Assembly (NCBI GenBank): GCA_905221605.1
Contig: CAJNDS010000402.1
Coordinates: 763,818-827,817 of the forward strand
Direction of reading: 5' to 3'
Origin: Symbiodinium natans
Lineage: Eukaryota; Sar; Dinophyceae; Suessiales; Symbiodiniaceae
DNA: 64,000 nucleotides
The notes under the pieces were generated by a model, which saw nothing but the letters and a program-made list of their open reading frames with translations, was not told the DNA's origin and ran no database searches. Shown here one piece after another: positions 35,796-46,500 of this stretch (its first letter is position 1; each line of letters begins with the position of its first letter). A program made the position numbers and the translations under genes.

Positions 35796-36996
35796 TTCTT
35801 GCAAGGAGGATGTGGGAGGACGCAAGGGTGGCCATTGGGCCAAGCCTTGGCATCAGCCTTCAGTGAACTCCAGAACTTAAGGGGATACTTAAGGGGATGT
35901 GCTGTGAGAACCCTCAAGTGCTGGAAGCCCAGGTCGAAATCCTTTGTGGTGGATGAGGTAGCTTCTGAGCCCCTGGGCGAATCTGGATGCAGCCGGATGC
36001 AGCCGCGAATTTGTCTGACAGTCTCGGAAGGCCAAGGAATACAAGGAATAATATGGAATACAGCAGGGCCCATTCCAGTCGATGCGTGTACAGAATTAAG
36101 ACACTGTGGTAGCAGTGTGCGTGCGCAGCAGATCGAATCAGCCTGCAGTCCCAACATGAGCCTCCGTGCACACCTGCATCACGGGACCCGTCAAGCATTC
36201 CTGCTTGACAGTTAAAAGGGCGGGCGGCAAATTTAAGGCACCTAAGTGAGCGGTACAGAGCAAGTCGTTTAAGAAGTCAAAAAGGGAGGTGTTGAAGGCG
36301 TGACAGACAGAATCTAGTCAGGCTTCCCATGGCGCTCATCCCGTTGCATTCCAGGCTACTTGTCCACCACGACAGCCGCGGGCGGAGCGAGACGGTCGGC
36401 TGAGGGCAATTTAGCAAGCAGCATGTGAGTTAATGGAACCGGCAGGCAAAGTAGATCAAAGTAAGTAGCTTCTCAGTAGACTCGTCCACAGGCACGCAGA
36501 GGCATGGTTGGCGTGCAAGCATGTGAAGCTCGAAGAACGGATGTTTTGTACAAATGCGCGTTCTTCTGAGCCTCGGGCTCGTGGAGAGTTTTGCATGGAG
36601 GTGCGTGTGGTCCGTCTCGACGACACGCTACAGCTTGACAGGCTGGATGAACCCAGGTTGCATTCCAGCTCATCTTGGCGAGTTAATCGAGTTCAGTGCA
36701 GCAGATTGCGTACCAGTGAAAGTGCTGCGGCAAGTATCTTGCATCTTTGGACGGCTCCCAGGTAATGAAGATTGACGTGGAAAGCGGCGAGTATGACGCT
36801 CGGAGTGGAAGCGCGTTCTCGGAATTCCCTCCCATCCCCGCCCTCAATCCCCTCCTCCAGAAGCACCCACGCAACTCCCCATCATTCGTGAACGAAGCCA
36901 GCAAAGGAGATGCTCCTAGGAGCTGGCGCGACCATCCGCTCTCACCAGCCGCTGATCTATGTCGAGGACACTTCCGCCGCCACGCTCGCGGCATGA
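34085..36996 (+). CDS. FkbM-family SAM-dependent methyltransferase
   Basis: FkbM enzymes transfer a methyl group from S-adenosylmethionine, often to sugars or small molecules. Motifs in order: 34085-34153 (ISEGRWMQPEVDLLKAL, the usual lead-in), 34493-34577 (ADTG, then ANIGGFALPLSKHVGPDGQ, motif I), 34735-34803 (VHAFEPFRNIFQVLTANC, motif II), 35122-35239 (SFNGTVSIRHH), 36601-36656 (RVVRLDDTLQLDRL), about 36762-36800 (VMKIDVE) and 36907-36996 (MLLGAGATIRSHQPLIYVED). The 34578-34734 intron is GC-AG and joins DGQ to VHAFEP exactly as family members read. Odd point: three extra residues (PSE) split the D-x-G-A-N loop. Some middle exons and the exact 5' end are unresolved. Confidence 0.75.
35765..35793 (+). 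repeat. Poly-G run, 29 bases
   Basis: Twenty-nine consecutive G, extended by GGGA just before. Open frames across it (poly-Gly, or poly-Pro on -) are artefacts. It lies in a methyltransferase intron. Confidence 0.97.
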
Positions 36997-37139
36997 CTGC
37001 GCACAATCACCCGCCGGCTTTACAGGATTCAGAATCCGACAAGCCACCACCAACGCGGGTGATGCGACTCCTGTCGGAGTTGCACTCCTACTGGTGCGCT
37101 TCAGATGCACATGTATTCTGCGTGTTGGTCCTAGTTTGA

Positions 37140-37816
37140 CGAGGGTGCGCAGGCAGATCAGAGACCTAAAGATCCTGAGCAGATTTCATGATTTCGACAG
37201 CTTTCAATTCCTAGTTGAACTGAACCGTGGCTGACCTGCATAGCACCGAAAATGAGGTGCTGACCCGAAGGAGCTGGGACTCCAGTTAATGACCTCCACG
37301 CTTTGCGTGCCACAGCGAATGGTTGGTGAGGCAGGGGGCTTAAATTAAACGGCTGAGAGGGCACACATGCTCGCTCATGCTTGACCAGTGCAGCTGCCAG
37401 TTCGTTGGCAGAATTGGGCAGTTGGCCAGCTTTGTCAGGTCCGTGACCGCATCCGCCAGATCAAATGGACGGGCCCGCCACGATGAGCCTCACAAGGGGA
37501 GTTTAGGTTTCCTCTATCAATACATATTGAGCAAGTGTTCCCATTGGAGATAAACAGCACACACACATCCATCTGTGAAATGCATCTGCAAGAGCAACAA
37601 CCATTCGCCGGGTGCTAAATATCCTGATACTGGTGCAATATCTAGATGTATAGGTACACGTGTACATGCCAACCTGCTGTTCCCATGACCGATTCTGTGT
37701 GGACACTCATGTTAAGGCCTAGGAGTCGATCAAACTCCCCTTTGCGGCCCGGCATCGAGAGCAGGTCAAAAAGGCGTTCAGAATGCGCGTGGACGGTGTA
37801 AGCATTGTAAGCTCAT
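37140..37816. other. No supported gene
   Basis: I see no convincing exon. Only short overlapping frames are present. Confidence 0.5.
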
Positions 37817-39660
37817 GTGCACGGGCTCACTCTGCGCTTGGCGGTTTTAACTGGAACCGCTACAGCAAGTGACACAAAAAGCATGCACCGAAGGACCTCC
37901 GCCGACTTCCAGACCTTTGTCTATGGAGATGCCAACGGAGGCCAATATGCGGTCAGCTTTGCAGCTCGAGTGAAGCTTGCATGTATTGCACACGCCCATG
38001 CCTCACGTTGACAGGTTCAACGCAGCAGACATGTCGGAAGCATAGTCTGATGGCTTTACCTGTGGCCTGTGGTGTTCTAGTTGGACAGAGTAGTTGCTTC
38101 CATTGTCTTTCCACACGGCGATATGGTTGCAGCATGTGGCCTCGTATGTCCTGCATTTTTTGCTTGGAGACTCGATTTGTTTGCTGCGAATGGGGCTCTG
38201 GTTCAGTTGATAGACATGGCATCGCAGACAAGATAGACCAGACCGAACAAAGCATTCAGTTCTCAATGGTGCATTTGAGCAGCAACGGGGCGACAACGCA
38301 TGACAACGTGTTAGCTGGTGGACCAACAGTCGACGTTTTAGAGGCCATCGGTCTGGGAATGCATTCATAAAAAGAGAAGTGCACGAGACGCTTGGCTGCG
38401 CTCAAGCTGCGCAGAACTGTGCCAGAGCGAGCTTACTATCACTGCAGACTAGCCTCAGGCAGCGGAAGCATAGTCATAGACTGGTTCTCGTTGCAGCATC
38501 GGGCGAGATGACGTCGCTTCGACGTCAGCTAATCTCCATCGGCGAGGCGTGGCGGGGAAGAGCAGAATCGGCGAGCTGAAGTGTGCAGAGACTTACTGCC
38601 CAGTGGAATCTAACATTCGCTAACACGACGATGCTTTGGTTTTTGAAGATGGAGTGTCGAAGACAACATTATGCCCCCCAGGCCGTCAGCTAAGTCTGTT
38701 TGCATGGGGTCTTACACGATAGTTAGCCAAGTCGTTATCAATGTTCGGACTTCGGAATGAACTTTCCGGCATGTTTCGAAGTTTTTCTAGACCGTCAGGA
38801 CGACGAGGATGAAGCGCCAATGTTCAAAGTGTGACTTGGCTACAATGAACACAAGCTTCGCGGCAGGCTTTTGTATCTCGACGACGAACCTTTAAAAACA
38901 TCCAGCATCCTGAGCTGCAGAATACAGTCGCAAGTTGGTGAACCCTTAGACGAGACGCATCCAGACGAAACAAATCCCAGGGGGTTCACCAGGCGTTTCC
39001 CACGTGGCAGTCAATGCATCATGAGGCTGGTGTGCTCAGTAGCCAACTGTCAGACGCAAGAAGCGTTATTTCTGGAATCTCTTGGGTGCTGTCGCAATTG
39101 TGTCACTTTACTAAGGAAAAAGACCCGCCTCAGTCGCCAAATGGCAGCAACAAAGGCCTGCCATGGGGGAGAGCAGTTGGGTGAGAAGTTAACTGTCGTG
39201 GGCCTGCTCGGCCCGAATCCGTGCACAGTGACTCTGATTGATCGCAGGCTTAGTTTTGCGTGCTTTATTTTCCTTTTTGGCATCACTGTTCGTTGTGATT
39301 ATTTGCTCGGCATTTGTTGAGTTTGAGGGTGTTGGTGCATGGAGTAGTGATTCAAACATATTCTGTCAGAGCACCAAACTTTCTGTTTGCAGGCAGTGTC
39401 AAAAAATGCGCAGCTCAAAAGACTTGCTCTGGGGTGTGACAGTGGGCCAAATCAGCCCAAATGTACAGCAGCTTAGGTTTGAAGCGGCCGGTGCTTGGCA
39501 ATTCGTGCAGCCCACAAATCGACGTCCTGAAGCAGCTTTGCTTTCCTAAACTCCAACCCTCCCGACAGCAATCCCAAAGGCGCCAGCGGATCTGAACAGC
39601 AGCTTCCGCCGCTCTTCGAAGCCTAAGGGCTTGCGGTCCAAGGCAGGACTTGGACAGTTC
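37817..39660 (+). CDS. Scattered exons, unknown gene(s)
   Basis: Pieces: about 37860-37972 (RRTSADFQTFVYGDANGGQ), about 38205-38368 (IDQTEQSIQFSMVHLSSNG, ends in a stop), about 38395-38577, about 38775-38960 (DRQDDEDEAPMF, then LRGRLLYLDDEPLKTS, interrupted by TGA at 38832 within a 27-nt GT-AG segment 38829-38855), 39238-39547 (a hydrophobic segment LFSFLASLFVVIICSAF, then VTVGQISPNVQQ, to a stop) and about 39590-39681 (RRSSKPKGLRSKAG). The hydrophobic stretch could be a membrane span. No family recognised. Confidence 0.35.
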
Positions 39661-39681
39661 AAAGTTTGGGAAAGCTTTTAG

Positions 39682-40567
39682 GATCTTCGGCCTTCGGCCT
39701 GGTGGTGGGATGATTTGGCTCCTTGTGTGCGCGACGGCTCCGATTTTCTGGCATGTTAGTTCGGAGTCGTGGCTGTAGGTGTTGGCGAAAAGTTTCCGTA
39801 TGCTCAGAATGTTGGCGCGAGCATCAGAAACGCTCAGTAATACCCGCAGAACGGATCGTTGCATGGAGCGAGCCAGAGAGAGACGTAGCTCGATTAAGAG
39901 CCTAATATTCTATCTCTTCCAAACCACCAACCTGTGGCAGGGAGACAAATGTAGGAAAACTCATCCTCCCACACACTGCCAAACCTGTACTGGTGGGAGG
40001 CTCGTTGGGGAAGGGTCTCAATTAACGGGCGGGATCAGCAACTTCGATCCACACGTAACAGTGCACGTTCTTGCCCAACCCCAAGCCCAAAGAGGGAGTG
40101 TCTACACATCTGGGAGAGAACTTACCTTGCTCGCCTGGTTTGTACTTGTCTGGTGTTCACCAACCAAGATGTGTACACACCTTTTCACACCAACGGACTC
40201 GGTAACGCATGCCCCTCGGGGCGGCTCCCTTCGGGGGGTCATATGCACGGAAGGAAGGCAGGAAGGAAGGAAGAGAGAGAGAGAGAGAGAAGCCTGGGGG
40301 GCCCTCTCGCTGGGTAGAAGAAGAAGAAGAAGAGACAGACAGAGAGGGGGGCGGTCTCCTCTTCGGGCGAGGGCCATGCGTGCAGAGAAAGAGAGAGGTC
40401 GCCAACGCCAGGACGCCAGGGTTGTCGAGTGTCTATGGAGTCGGTGGTAGGGTTTGCCACGTCATGCGTGGGGCACGAGAGTGTCCTGGTGTGCGACACA
40501 CAGACTATATGCCTCTAGAGACGAGAATAGCACGTAGACGTTTGCCAACTGTAGAAGCCTGCATCAG
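39682..40567. other. Non-coding stretch with GA/GGAA simple repeats
   Basis: It contains GGAA units and a GA run (40252-40290) and a GAA run (40318-40333). The 223-codon open frame 39779-40450 runs through these repeats and reads as Arg/Glu strings, so I do not call it a gene. A small CGGCCTTCGGCC palindrome lies near 39687-39702. Confidence 0.6.
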
Positions 40568-43412
40568 GCTGACGACGAGAAGGAGGAGCCCCCGCCCCCT
40601 GAGCCGACACAGGCACAAAGGGAGATGATGGAGATGGTAGTTCACAGGTTTCCCTTGCTGACAGCACTTGCATTCCCTGATCTTGTGCGGCTTGAGGCCC
40701 CCGAGCCAGAGCTTATCAGCGAGCCCATGGAGCCTGTGGACAAGGATTCGGAGACCCTCGGAGCAGGTAATGCACGGCACTTTGTCTCGCACCCTCGTGC
40801 CCACGCCTGCATGGCATACCCGCCTGCATAAGTCGGCACCTAGCGCTCTAGCTGTGGGATCTTTCATTTACCAAATTGTCTGTCACGTGTGGGCCCAATT
40901 TTGGGATGAGCTCCTGCCTGGTATTGATGAGCCAAGGGATGAGGCCGATGGAGAAGAGTCCAAGGCAGGAAGAGCGTAATGCTGCGCAGTCTTTGAAATG
41001 CTAGGGGGCCCCGGCGAAGACCTCATAGGCTCCAAAGTGGCACTCAGAACTCGGCCTTCCGAATACTCCCTGGAAAGCTCCGGAGGCCGTCCTGGCAGCG
41101 CGCCTGGCAAGGGCCCAGCAACCTGTCGACTCAGCGATGCAGCGGTCAAAGTGTTGTCAAAGCGGGGTTGACCGGTGCCGAGTTTAAAAGCCCACCAATG
41201 GCCAACGCGAAAGTCAGAACGTCATAGACGCGTCTCGGAGACATGCTTCACTCATGCTTCCAATGCCACCACAATAGTGTCCCAATCTCAGCAGAAGAAT
41301 AATAACTTGGCCCCCATTGCAACTTCATTTCCGTGAGCAAATCACACAGAGAGACCGGAAGCAGCATACGGTTGCATAGCACTGCAAGAGGGGCTTCTCT
41401 GGATTGCCCAGGCGTGCAGCTGCTCGCGAACTCGGAGCACCTGCTCCGCGAGCAGGGCGGTACACGGCCATGACAGGTTCGCGGTGTACTTGCATCAAGG
41501 GTTTGAGGCCATGGACCATACGTACTTGTTTAGTTGTCAAGACGCAGGGCGTTCAATCGACTTGATGGAATCATCTGAAGAGGTATGCGCCGATAATTGA
41601 GCAGAGCCGTCATCCATACCTGCGACCACGAAATCCATAGTCCGGTATCGATGTTTGGCTTGTGCAGGCCTACCTGCCAAGCCCAAACCGGCTCCGCCGC
41701 CTGCACCTGCAAAAAGCAATGCAACCAGCGAGCGCATCAAGGTGCACGAAAGCAATTTGCTGCAATTCTTTGCTGCTGCGCATGAGACTCTGCATAGACG
41801 AAACGCGGCTGTTTCAGGCTTTGGCTGAAGCTGCCCAAAAGGAATTGAACGATGGCGAAGAGGAGACGCTCACGCCAGAACACTTTGTCGTGGCAACACG
41901 TAGCACGCACAGGCACCTTGCACAATATCATTCACCATCATTCACCCCTTGTCAATGCAGGAGGATGCCTCGGACGCCTGGGCCTTGCGACAGCTGGGAC
42001 TGGGATTGCACCGTCGCCGCGGTGGAGAGGTGGGAAAGGATCCTACTGTACCTGTAGCCAATCTGATGGGACAGCCTTAGTGCGGACCTTAGAGGATTGG
42101 AGTTTCTGTGGCAGGCAGTTGAGGTCGTGGAGACTTCGCTCGACGAGGTGCAGCGTTCATGCGCAAGCATGGGCACTTGTTTGGTCTAGGTCGTTTGTCT
42201 TAAAGCGCATTCACGCGAGAGAGTATGAGTGCGATGCAGGCTAAGCTTCGTTGTAATTAAGGTGTAAAGCCAGGGCGTGCAGGTGAAGAACTGTTGCGGC
42301 TGCGGGGTGTCTTAAGGTTCATGAAGGAGTTTTCATATTTGACTGGCTTGTTTGGGCGACGAGCAGATCATCCGTTAACGGTCGCATAGGTGGGATGTCC
42401 CTGTGAAGCAGTTTAATAGCAGTAGCAGTTTGCAAGTACTTGGATTCCATGCCACATGTCGAGCAGGAAATTGCGAAGCTGAGCAGCAGGGACGGTGTTG
42501 CCCAGGCAGAGAGTTGGTGCAATAACCAGGTTTTGATTGGCTCTGCTTCCTAGTTCTATCCGAGTTTCATGCAGAGGTCCGCGAGGCTGCTGAACGGGTG
42601 GCAAAAGGCGTGTACCTAGTTCTATCCGGGTCTCATGCACTGCAGAGGTCCGCAAGGCTGCTGAACGGGTGGCAAAAGGCCATGATGGTGAGGCCTTGGA
42701 CGCGGAGTTGGTGAGAATGAGCTTTGTGATTCATCATCACTGCTGCATTCTACCTTTTCTCCTGGGACAGGCTGCCATACGTGCAAAAGCAAGCGCGACT
42801 TGCCTTCAAGAATGTGGCGGCCAGCGTCTGACAACAAGGGAGACACAAAGTCTCTCCATCGGCTCAAACCAAGTCGTTGCCCGTGCTGACCGCATGATTT
42901 TTGCAGAAACCCTCGTCAAGCAGTGATCGTGGTCAGGCGCAGTCGTCGAGAGCGGGGGAAACGAGAGCGGCAGCAAAGAAAAATCATTCGGACTAGAATG
43001 ACTAGAGTCTGAGATGAGACCATTCCAGTATATTCCAGTGCCCATCTGGGACACTCGCGAGCTGAACTGTCCAAGGTGATCCCTGCAGCTTCTGAGGCCA
43101 TGGCCAGGCGGGAAGTCAGACAGCCACAAATCACAAACTTCAGAAGCGCACTCGAGCTGCCATTATCAGCTGCTCTAAGTGGTGTTTTTCGTGTTCCTGG
43201 GGGCAATCGAAGTGGAAGCTTGATTCTCAGGCTGCCTCCAAAAACATGCTTGTCTTCTTGTTTCTTTCCCTGGATAGAGCTCCGAGTGTGTGCACGTATG
43301 TGCACGTGGGGGAGGGGCTTTGTTGTTTTGCCAGGCTCTGGGCCACCATGAAGGCCCTTGAGAGCTCAGCAGGGGATCGCGATGCGAAGTTGGAAGCCGC
43401 TTCGATCAAATG
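40568..43412 (+). CDS. Unknown acidic coiled-coil gene, many exons
   Basis: Exons: 40568-40766 (EKEEPPPPEPTQ, then LLTALAFPDLVRLEAPEPE, donor GTAATG), about 40860-40976, about 40998-41167 (GEDLIGSKVALRTRPSEY), 41410-41581 (VQLLANSEHLLREQGG, then YLHQGFEAMDHTYLFSC, donor GTATGC), 41667-41783 (KPAPPPAPAK, then VHESNLLQFFAAAH), 41818-41910 (ALAEAAQKELNDGEEET), 41960-42028, about 42090-42190 (LEFLWQAVEVVETSLDEVQ), 42646-42710 (KAAERVAKGHDGEALDAEL), about 42778-42830, about 42905-43013 (basic tail) and 43342-43412 (MKALESSAGDRDAKLEAASI). Acidic, Pro-rich linkers and helices suggest a structural or scaffold protein. I do not recognise it. The final piece could start another gene. Confidence 0.55.
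42551..42679 (+). repeat. Tandem duplication of an exon's 5' end
   Basis: Copy 1 (42551-42608) and copy 2 (42617-42679) share TAGTTCTATCCG, a GCAGAGGTCCGC acceptor and exon start, and GCTGCTGAACGGGTGG. Copy 2 carries five extra bases (CACTG) before the acceptor. Only copy 2 continues into the full exon; copy 1 is cut off after GCAAAAGG. Confidence 0.85.
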
Positions 43413-43620
43413 ACTACAGTTTAAAATAGTTTAATTTAAACAAGATCTGAAAGCGTGGCTTCAACGGCTTGACACAAGAAACACGCTGTGGGAACTCGCA
43501 AGAACTGTTCACAGGCCTCAGAATGATTCAGGTCGACAGTATGAATGTGTTGGAAAGATGCAATAGTCCGAACACTCCGTATCGGAAATCTAGGGGTAGG
43601 GGGCTTATCAGCCATGTCCA

Positions 43621-44183
43621 TCCCTTCAGCTGAGGAGCTCACAGGACAGGCCGATGCTGCCCGTGATGAGCTGGCAGAGATCGCAGCTTGGTTCAAATGA
43701 GGGGCGGCTTCGAGTGTTGCATGGATTCCTACACAGCCAGGCTCAGGCGCCCTTGCGTAGCAAGACCCTAGAGGATGGCACGGCAGAGAGAGAGGGAGAG
43801 AGCCAGGCTCAGGCAGGTTTCCAAGGTAGGCTCCATCCCGGAAACTTACTGTGATTCTCCAAGCCTTCCACACCCGCTTAGTTCTGCATGACCCAAATTT
43901 AGAAGCAGACAGGCTTCTTGAATGCCGCCGGCACCGTGTGAGGTCACCGACAGGCGTGTGTCAAAAGGCTGCGCCCACTCACGCAGCCCCCTCAACAAGA
44001 AATCTTAGTTCAATCATGCCCAGGAGCGGCGGGACAAGGACATCTCGCGCATGCTTCGAAGCGTCCAGGAGTCGCTTGGACACAAGAGATTTTGCAGGAA
44101 GTCCCAGAAGGTGCTTCAAGTCGGGACCCGAGTCGGGTGCGCACGGAGGCTTGAGGTTGAGCGGGACAGCAATTGTTCTTAGG
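43621..44183 (+). CDS. Exons of unknown helical gene
   Basis: About 43611-43685 reads MSIPSAEELTGQADAARDEL. 43702-43824 continues in a different frame (LRVLHGFLHSQAQAPLRSKT). About 44011-44180 (AQERRDKDISRMLRSVQESL) follows TCTTAG. The first two join if 43686-43701 (16 nt, GC-AG) is removed; otherwise TGA ends the first. Highly charged helices; family unknown. The gene may continue the one upstream. Confidence 0.45.
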
Positions 44184-44664
44184 CCTGGCGGCAGGGGCCG
44201 GCCCCGCCCCCCAAAAACGAAACTTTAAACATCCTTAAACCTTGGCATCTAGCTCTAAGATGACACCTTCCTGCCTTGTGCGAGTGTGAGAGCCGAAACC
44301 TCGGCATCGATCATCCTCATACCTACCAACAGGTTGTGCGAAAGGGGGGAGGCGGGCGGGGGGGGGCATTGTTCGGTTGCTTTTGTCCCTAAGACGTAAA
44401 TCCAAACCCTGAACCGCGTGCGCGCACGAGTTTGCGGTGCAACAGCATCACGTACACACCTCTATCTCTCTCTCGCTCCCTTGCGCTCGCTTCTCTCTCC
44501 CTCTTCTCTGTCTCTTGTCTTTCTATCTTTCTCTTTTCTCTCTTCTTTCTTCCCTCTCGCTATCTCTCTCTCTCTCTCCTCTCTGCTCTTCTCTTGTCTC
44601 TCTTCTCTCTTGTCTCTCTTTTCTCACTCTTCTCTGCCTCTCTCTCTCGCTCTCTCTTCTCTCC

Positions 44665-44705
<41 letters not shown>

Positions 44706-44921
44706 CTTTGTCTCTCTCTCTCTCTCTCTCGCACTCTCTCTTCCTGTTGGTCCTTTCTTGGCCTTTCTTTGCCTCGCTCTCTTTCTCGTTCTCTTTTTCT
44801 CTTTCTTCCTCTCCGCGCGCGCGCGCGCGCCCGCTTCGGCGGGGTGATCGTTTGCAACTCAGCATTTGGGCTCGTTATGGCTTAATGCTGAAGACTGCTG
44901 GCAGGCACTCGATTAGCAAAA
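44184..44921. repeat. Pyrimidine (CT) tract and GC repeat
   Basis: 44453-44815 is almost pure C/T with interspersed G, rich in CT dinucleotides. It is followed by a CG alternation at 44813-44830. Long Ser/Leu frames here are artefacts. It ends about 100 bp before the ATG at 44922, so it could serve as the pyrimidine tract of a trans-splice or cis-splice acceptor. Confidence 0.85.
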
Positions 44922-45523
44922 ATGGTGAGCACACTGCAGCTCGCGGGGACAGGCAACAAGCATGTTCTCATCCACAGGCTCGAAGAGCTGGCTTGGTCGC
45001 TTGGAGGGCTGTTGGACGAGAAGTCGCCCAAGTGCAAACAGGCCTGGACATGCCTGGAATTTGAGATGTCAGCTGCAAGGCGTGTCGTTGGCCATAACGC
45101 CGAACCTGTGCACATGAATAGCCTTCGCATATTCGCATGTTTCATAGGACCTGGCGATACCTGGCATCTGCACTTTTAAATCAACGAGAGTTGCAACACA
45201 AAGATGTCAACAAAGCGAGAAAGCATTGCATCGCAATGCTAACTGTGTGTCGAGCTTCGCTGGGAGCTGGGAACAATGTGGATGTGCGATGGCTTGAATG
45301 CTCGTCGCTGCAAAATGCTTTGGATTTCGACAGCCATGCAGCATGTCAGTCCACGCTGCGAAAAGCGTTGGTGCTTCGATGTTGCCACTCACGTGTGCAC
45401 GGCTTGTTCAGCTCACCGAATGTCAAAAACCAGAGTGCAGCCACTGCAGGCCGCAAAGATGCTGGCGCAGATTGAGGAAGATTTCTCCCAGCGGCGGACC
45501 AAACGGCGGGCCAAGGAAAGATG
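44922..45523 (+). CDS. Unknown gene, possible 5' end
   Basis: 44922-45179 is a clean frame with a good ATG context (AAAAATGG, preceded by GATTAG): MVSTLQLAGTGNKHVL, then LEELAWSLGGLLDEKSPKC, ending TAA. 45255-45430 (VDVRWLECSSLQNALDFD) and 45440-45523 (AAKMLAQIEEDFSQRR, ending in a Lys/Arg-rich tail and TGA) follow. The AG directly upstream of ATG and the long pyrimidine tract fit a spliced-leader addition site, which is inference. Function unknown. Confidence 0.45.
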
Positions 45524-45609
45524 ACCTTAGCCTCGAAAGATATACTATGGTTGGTCGCAGGTAGCTCTACTGATATGCTGGTAGCATAAGTAGCTTTCAC
45601 AGCCTTGCT

Positions 45610-46073
45610 TATGGCGGTCACTTCTCAATCAGAAGGTGTATTCGGCCCACGCAGCCATCGTGCTTTCTCGGCCGGCATCTGCCTTATGCAGGTCCTAGAC
45701 TCTCCACTCTTGTTAGCTCTGACATGAGGCTTCTCTGGGCCACTCGATAGAGCTTTTGCAGGACATAGCAGAAGCTTTGAAAGAGACTGGGGCCAGCCTG
45801 ACCTACCAAGAAGAGGAGGTAGGGCCCCAAGATGACCTTGGCTTGAGCACATCGAGCCGCAGCATGTCACAGCATTGCAGCGCGAGCGGCAACGCCCAGG
45901 CCGAGGATGGAAGCGATGCAGAAAAAGCGGAGCAGGCGGAACAGGCCTGCAAAGCCGCTGCAGACCTTCCAAAGCGAGTCGAAGCGAGATGCCACAAGCT
46001 GCCAGTAGAACGTACAGAAGAAGTTGCGTTCCTGAATTCACCATTGGGCGCATCAGTCACCACCGGTGACTGA
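45610..46073 (+). CDS. Unknown gene, 3' exons with coiled coil
   Basis: 45628-45690 (NQKVYSAHAAIVLSRPAS) and 45728-46073. The second reads ELLQDIAEALKETGASLTYQ, a Ser/Gln stretch, EKAEQAEQACKAAADLPK and finally GASVTTGD before TGA. It has over 105 open codons and the opposite strand is a mere shadow. The Ala/Glu/Gln repeats predict a coiled coil. The stop codon sits inside a perfect hairpin, so this is probably the true gene end. Confidence 0.6.
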
Positions 46074-46074
46074 T
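46052..46074 (+). terminator. 10-bp perfect hairpin over a stop codon
   Basis: ATCAGTCACC and GGTGACTGAT flank a 3-nt loop (ACC) and contain the TGA stop at 46071-46073. It could shape the mRNA 3' end; a bacterial-style terminator is not implied because no T run follows. Confidence 0.6.
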
Positions 46075-46212
46075 CAGTCCAGGCCACAGCACGCCGTCGC
46101 CAGCGCCGTGGGCGTCGGAAAGGCGACGACGGCTGGGCTGCTTGTCCTGTTGGGGGATGCTGAATGTCAGCGTCGTGAGTCATGTTAGCTGAAGCCAAGT
46201 CTTGTTTGTTTG

Positions 46213-46494
46213 TCATGCGCGCGCTTTCGAACTCCTTCGCCGACCAGACCTTTCACAAGATGCGATACGGTTTCGCTGAGAATAGCTGAGAATTATGCCG
46301 GAAATGAGTTTTGCGTAAGGCGTATGGGGCTGTTCTAGCCCTGGAAGCTTGATGTAGTGTGCTTGGACAAACCCTTGCAGCCATCTAACAGCTGAGAGAT
46401 CCCAGGACACTTCAGACCTCAGCGAGGAGGATGGCAGCCTTTCTGGAAAATCTTTTTGGTCGTGTTCGCAGTTAGAGTTGGAGTGCACTTTCAT
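46213..46494 (-). CDS. Possible minus-strand ORF, 93 codons
   Basis: From ATG to stop on -: MKVHSNSNCEHDQKDFPERL, then AHYIKLPGLEQPHTPYAKLI. It reads like real protein and starts just beside the TIR element. A short + frame over 46403-46490 competes with it. If genuine, it converges on the + gene ending at 46073. No family recognised. Confidence 0.35.
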   Translation of the reverse strand: MKVHSNSNCEHDQKDFPERLPSSSLRSEVSWDLSAVRWLQGFVQAHYIKLPGLEQPHTPYAKLISGIILSYSQRNRIASCERSGRRRSSKARA

Positions 46495-46500
46495 AACTTA

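Noticed and set aside
39779-40450. 223-codon open frame on +
   Set aside because: Runs through GGAA/GA/GAA simple repeats with Arg/Glu strings and no domain; no matching splice or homology evidence.
44925-44939. 15-nt intron-like word GTGAGCACACTGCAG
   Set aside because: It lies within a clean frame that reads well with it retained; kept as an example of chance intron-like words.
44418-45064. Ser/Leu-rich frames up to 210 codons on +
   Set aside because: Products of the CT tract.
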